Shown here: one piece after another, positions 61,036-64,000 of the stretch
How positions within the stretch are numbered: the stretch's first letter is position 1
Layout of the letters: each line of letters begins with the position of its first letter
Assembly: GCF_024793945.1 (NCBI RefSeq)
Contig: NZ_JANUSD010000016.1
Span: 62,001 to 126,000 of the forward strand
DNA from: Emticicia fluvialis
GTDB taxonomy: Bacteria > Bacteroidota > Bacteroidia > Cytophagales > Spirosomataceae
Reading direction: 5' to 3'
Length of the DNA stretch: 64,000 nt
Notes under the pieces: model-generated
Told to the model about the DNA's origin: nothing
Seen by the model: only the letters and a program-made list of their open reading frames with translations
Database searches by the model: none
Program-made: the position numbers and the translations under genes

Positions 61036-61091
61036 TAATATAGAGTAATTCAACACTTATTTTTCCCTACACAAACCCACCCACCCCCACA

Positions 61092-61427
61092 TCACCCCAT
61101 CATCTTCTTCCTATGCAGCATTCCCCAGAGGTGCAGTTCTTCAACCAGATTGTTGAGTGACAAGCCATGTTCGGTTATAGAATACTGCACCGTCGGCGGA
61201 AAGGTGTCAAACACCTCGCGCTTGATCAAAGCGTTGGTCTCCAAACTTTTTAGCTCTTTTGATAACGTTTTGTCGGTAATGCCGCTCACCTCTTTGGCTA
61301 TTTGCTTAAAGCGTTTCGGGCCATCGTACAACGAAAACAGAATCAGTAATTTCCATTTACCCTCCAGCGCTTCCAGGGCATCTTTAATAGAAAGCATATT
61401 AATGGGGCAGTGTTCTCCGTTCAGCAT
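61092..61427 (-). CDS. HxlR-type winged-helix regulator
   Basis: I chose the ATG at 61427, giving 111 residues, the usual HxlR length; earlier starts would run through the operators at 61447-61497 and into the divergent gene. Family motifs are CPINMLSIKDALEALEGKW near 7-25, LFSLYDGPKRFKQIAKEVSG near 30-49, ITDKTLSKELKSLE and the late YSITEHGLSL near 82-91. Cys7 may be redox-sensitive as in other HxlR proteins. It probably represses itself and the divergent DoxX gene by binding the triple repeats. Confidence 0.88.
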   Translation of the reverse strand: MLNGEHCPINMLSIKDALEALEGKWKLLILFSLYDGPKRFKQIAKEVSGITDKTLSKELKSLETNALIKREVFDTFPPTVQYSITEHGLSLNNLVEELHLWGMLHRKKMMG

Positions 61428-61446
61428 CGGTTTATATTTTACGTTA

Positions 61447-61497
61447 CTATCCAACCGGATAGCGCTATCTAACAGGATAGTACTATCAATCAGATAG
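61447..61497. promoter_or_regulatory. Three tandem inverted-repeat operators in HxlR/DoxX intergenic region
   Basis: Sites at 61447-61462 (CTATCCAACCGGATAG), 61465-61480 (CTATCTAACAGGATAG) and 61483-61497 (CTATCAATCAGATAG) start 18 bp apart. Each has CTATC/GATAG arms. They lie 20 nt before the regulator ATG and about 45 nt before the DoxX ATG, so they could control both genes. Confidence 0.8.
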
Positions 61498-61540
61498 TAA
61501 AAGTACATAAACTTGCACCATAAACGAAAATAATGATTGC

Positions 61541-61921
61541 ATGAACAACCAACACACATCAAAAATACGCAACATGGCTGCCTGGCTATGCCAGATTCTC
61601 CTGTCGGCGGGCTTTCTTTGGGCAGCATATATGAAGCTTTTCCAACCCATCGACCAACTGGCCCAAATGTGGCCATGGACAGGCGACAACCCCACGCTAA
61701 CCAGGGTGGCAGGTGTGGTAGATTTACTGGGCGGCCTCGGCATCATTCTGCCAACGGCGCTTCGCATTAAACCCGTGTTAACCCTTTATGCCGCTTATGG
61801 CACCATCCTGCTAATGCTGGCTGCCGGTGCCTTCCACATCAGCCGCGGTGAGGCATCGCAGATTGGCTTCAACATTTTCTTTGCTGCATTGGCTGTTTTT
61901 GTAGCGTGGGCAAGGCGATAA
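61541..61921 (+). CDS. DoxX-like membrane protein
   Basis: This 126-residue protein has four hydrophobic segments: about 13-30, 55-72 (VAGVVDLLGGLGIILPT), 78-97 and 107-122. The GFLWAAYMKLFQP motif after the first segment is typical of the DoxX/DoxX-like family. These are associated with redox or quinone-related membrane functions. It is transcribed away from the HxlR regulator and is its likely target. The terminator at 61986 follows. Confidence 0.85.
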   Translation: MNNQHTSKIRNMAAWLCQILLSAGFLWAAYMKLFQPIDQLAQMWPWTGDNPTLTRVAGVVDLLGGLGIILPTALRIKPVLTLYAAYGTILLMLAAGAFHISRGEASQIGFNIFFAALAVFVAWARR

Positions 61922-61985
61922 ACAACCTTTAGCAACGCGCGGCGTTGCGGCACCTGTTTTAATGATGAAAAGGTAATTAGACAAA

Positions 61986-62025
61986 AAACCCGGGCAAGCT
62001 GCCTGCTGACAGCCTGCCCGGGTTT
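61986..62025. terminator. Bidirectional terminator between DoxX and sulfatase genes
   Basis: The perfect 11-bp arms AAACCCGGGCA and TGCCCGGGTTT pair around an 18-nt loop. The minus strand then reads TTTTTTGT. Both genes converge here. Confidence 0.8.
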
Positions 62026-62065
62026 AGGTGGCCATTGCGCCATACTATACACTTAACCGCAGGTG

Positions 62066-63700
62066 CTACCTAAATATCACCTTCCTGGCCTCCAGTTCTT
62101 TATATTTTTCAATATACATTTTATCCAACTGTTCAGAGTCTTTGTATTTTATGCGCAGGGCAGCCAGTTTTTTGTGCAATTGCTCACGAATTTGGGCGTA
62201 GGCCGGGTCGTGGTACACATTCTTTAGTTCGTTTTTGTCTTTTCGGCGGTCGTACAGCTCCCATTCGTCAATATCATGGTAAAAATGCACCAGTTTAAAC
62301 GCTTCGGTTACAATGGCATAATGGCGTTTTACCATGTGGATGCTCGGGTACTCGTAGTAATGATAATAGGCTGCATCGCGGAATTGCTTGCCCTGCCCTT
62401 TGAAGATGGGCAGCATGCTTTCGCCCTGCATATCGGCCGGAGGCCTGATACCTGCAGCCTCCAGAAATGTCTGCGCGAAGTCGAGATTCTGCACCATCTG
62501 CGCGTTTCTACTGCCTGCTTTAATAACAGCAGGCCATTTGATGAGCAACGGAGTCTTGAACGATTCGTCATAAACAAAGCGTTTGTCGAACCAACCGTGT
62601 TCGCCCAGATAAAAGCCCTGGTCTGACGTATAAACCACAATGGTGTTTTCGTCCAGGCCGTTGGCTTTCAGAAAGTCCAGCACCTTACCCACGCCTTCAT
62701 CTACCGCCGCAATACAACCCAGGTAGTCTTGCATATAGCGTTGGTATCGCCATTTCAGCTGGTCTTTTTCGGTCATGTTTGGGTAACGGCTCACAAAATC
62801 ATCATTTACTTTATCATAAGTCTCGTTCCACGACTGTACCTGCGAGGCATCCATCCGCGCCAGATTAGATTTATACAGCATTTTATCTGTGCCGTGGTTT
62901 TCTTTCAGCCCCAGTTTATCCATGTTTTCGGGCTTTATCTTCGAGTCGCCGCCCCAGGTCATGTGGTGCATCAGGGTCATTTCCTGCTCTTTGGCAGCGC
63001 GACCGCGTCCTTCATAATTATCAAAAAGCGTGGCAGGCTCCGGGAAAGTCTTCTTCGTAAACTGGCGGTAATGCCGCTCGGCAGGCAGCCACTCGCGGTG
63101 GGGGGCTTTGTGCAGATACGCCAGAAAAAACGGCTTGTCTTCGTCGCGCTCGTTTTTCAGCCAGTTCAGGGTCATGTCGGTAATAATGTCGGTTACATAG
63201 CCTTTCACCTTTGTTTTGCCCTCTTTTTTGGTAATAAAATCAGGATTATAATAATGCCCCTGGTCTGGCAGAATCTTAAATTCATCAAAGCCTTTCGGGT
63301 TATTGCCAAAGTGCAGCTTGCCAAACATGGCTGTCTGATACCCATTGGCCTGCAGAATCTGCGGGAAGGTCACATTGGTGGTATCAAACGGAAAATAGTT
63401 GTCTATTTTACCATTTATATGGCTGTGCTTACCCGTAAGAATAACCGCCCGCGATGGCGCACAGATAGAATTAGTAACACAGGCATTGCTGAAAAGCATA
63501 CCTTCTCTGGCAATGCGGTCGATGTTGGGTGTTCTGGTGAGGCGCGTATCATAAGCCGAAATGGCCTGATAGGCGTGGTCGTCAGACATAATAAAAACAA
63601 TATTGGGCCGCTTGGTTTTCTTAGGCGGGTGCGTTTTGAAAGCTACCAGCAGGGCTGCCCCGACGATAAACAATAAGATAGGAAAGAGAAGTTTTTTCAT
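62066..63700 (-). CDS. Secreted sulfatase (FGly-type, S1 family)
   Basis: The 544-residue protein has an N-terminal signal or anchor (about residues 5-21). It has the formylglycine site C80-x-P-S-R (NSICAPSRAVILTGK) and metal ligands in FIMSDDHAY (D40, D41) and the late SDQGFYLGEHG segment. It would cleave sulfate esters from glycans or aryl substrates once Cys80 is matured. LHKAPHREW and MFGKLHFG are further family features. Its start lies 10 nt after the stop of the ThuA-like gene, so the two are co-transcribed, which suggests a glycan-use locus reaching beyond the right edge. Confidence 0.93.
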   Translation of the reverse strand: MKKLLFPILLFIVGAALLVAFKTHPPKKTKRPNIVFIMSDDHAYQAISAYDTRLTRTPNIDRIAREGMLFSNACVTNSICAPSRAVILTGKHSHINGKIDNYFPFDTTNVTFPQILQANGYQTAMFGKLHFGNNPKGFDEFKILPDQGHYYNPDFITKKEGKTKVKGYVTDIITDMTLNWLKNERDEDKPFFLAYLHKAPHREWLPAERHYRQFTKKTFPEPATLFDNYEGRGRAAKEQEMTLMHHMTWGGDSKIKPENMDKLGLKENHGTDKMLYKSNLARMDASQVQSWNETYDKVNDDFVSRYPNMTEKDQLKWRYQRYMQDYLGCIAAVDEGVGKVLDFLKANGLDENTIVVYTSDQGFYLGEHGWFDKRFVYDESFKTPLLIKWPAVIKAGSRNAQMVQNLDFAQTFLEAAGIRPPADMQGESMLPIFKGQGKQFRDAAYYHYYEYPSIHMVKRHYAIVTEAFKLVHFYHDIDEWELYDRRKDKNELKNVYHDPAYAQIREQLHKKLAALRIKYKDSEQLDKMYIEKYKELEARKVIFR

Positions 63701-63710
63701 GGGGTTATTT

Positions 63711-64000
63711 TTATGGCTTCACCTGCGCCCACCGGATAGCGTTTTCGATGAGTTTCAGGAAGTGCTCGTTTTTCCAGGCGGCATCGCTGTGGCCCATAGA
63801 GGTATAAAAGGTTTTGCCCTGGCCGGTTTGTTTGCTCCAGGCCACAGGGTGGTCTTTGCCCATGCCAAAGTTTTTATTGGTTACAAACAGAATATTGCCG
63901 CTGGGGTTAATGGTTTGGCCATTGATGCTCAGCTCAACCTGAAAACCTTTGCTGCGCGGATTGCCGAAGAATACATACCATTCGTCAGAGTGGAGCCAGC
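63711..64000 (-). CDS. ThuA-like domain protein, C-terminal part (start outside window)
   Basis: The frame runs from the window edge to a TAA at 63711-63713 (96 codons seen). It reads FFGNPRSKGFQVELSINGQ, then KDHPVAWSKQTGQGKTFYTS, MGHSDAAWKNEHFLKLIENA and IRWAQVKP. DHPVAW, FYTSMGH and the W-N/K-E-x-F-L-x-L-I end are the usual C-terminus of ThuA (trehalose-utilisation) domains, often found with sulfatases and glycosidases. The start, signal peptide and any other domain lie outside the window. Confidence 0.85.
   Translation of the reverse strand, partial: WLHSDEWYVFFGNPRSKGFQVELSINGQTINPSGNILFVTNKNFGMGKDHPVAWSKQTGQGKTFYTSMGHSDAAWKNEHFLKLIENAIRWAQVKP

Noticed and set aside
62729..63676. Long plus-strand open frame opposite the sulfatase
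   Set aside because: It is antisense to a gene with clear catalytic motifs and shows no sign of being protein-like.

Overview
The window looks like a chromosomal segment of a Bacteroidota bacterium, probably of the Cytophagales/Chitinophagales kind. The reasons are TAnnTTTG-type -7 promoter elements, few Shine-Dalgarno sequences, many secreted beta-barrel and lipoprotein genes, PAS-rich histidine kinases, a ThuA/sulfatase pair and Bacteroidota-style tail-fibre repeats. Genus cannot be fixed from the sequence alone. No rRNA, tRNA, CRISPR array or insertion sequence was recognised.

Layout. 1-114: start of an AAA-type ATPase running off the left edge. 254-12181: a nine-gene minus-strand operon of phage-tail tip, fibre and lysis genes (distal-tail-like protein, 1774-residue tip/fibre protein, fibre proteins, SGNH hydrolase fibre, amidase, holin, spanin-like protein). 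It has no capsid, portal, terminase or tail-tube genes. 12334-29413: host-type genes: a DUF416 protein, a response regulator and an eight-PAS histidine kinase, secreted and outer-membrane proteins, a PAS-LuxR regulator, an arylamine N-acetyltransferase and a pair of ATP-grasp proteins. 30220-36407: a cluster of large proteins ending in Lys/Asp/Ala-rich repeats, lying directly upstream of the ATP-grasp pair. 36781-44815: a small membrane protein, a toxin-antitoxin pair, gamma-glutamyltransferase, a TPR histidine kinase and a DUF998-like protein. 45020-50077: a solitary 1685-residue phage tape-measure gene. 50531-57369: an acidic disordered protein, a PKD lipoprotein, a tandemly duplicated outer-membrane protein gene, a CPBP protease and an OMP beta-barrel gene. 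58128-61035: an AT-rich Septu-like ATPase/HNH defence module whose ATPase frame holds one in-frame stop. 61092-61921: a divergent HxlR/DoxX pair with three tandem operators. 62066-64000: sulfatase plus a ThuA-like gene cut by the right edge.

Four observations stand out. (1) The tape-measure gene and the tail-tip operon are separated by about 33 kb of host genes, yet both start behind the same ~62-bp upstream element. This suggests one dispersed, co-regulated tail-derived particle (tailocin-like or gene-transfer-agent-like) rather than an ordinary prophage. (2) Four scattered genes encode ~80-residue paralogues of an apparently unnamed small-protein family. (3) AKDAAD-repeat proteins sit upstream of a RimK/MvdD-like ATP-grasp ligase and a shortened companion, so the repeats are candidate substrates. 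(4) One repeat gene is split at a C7 tract and the defence ATPase at a single TAA, both of which call for read-level checking.
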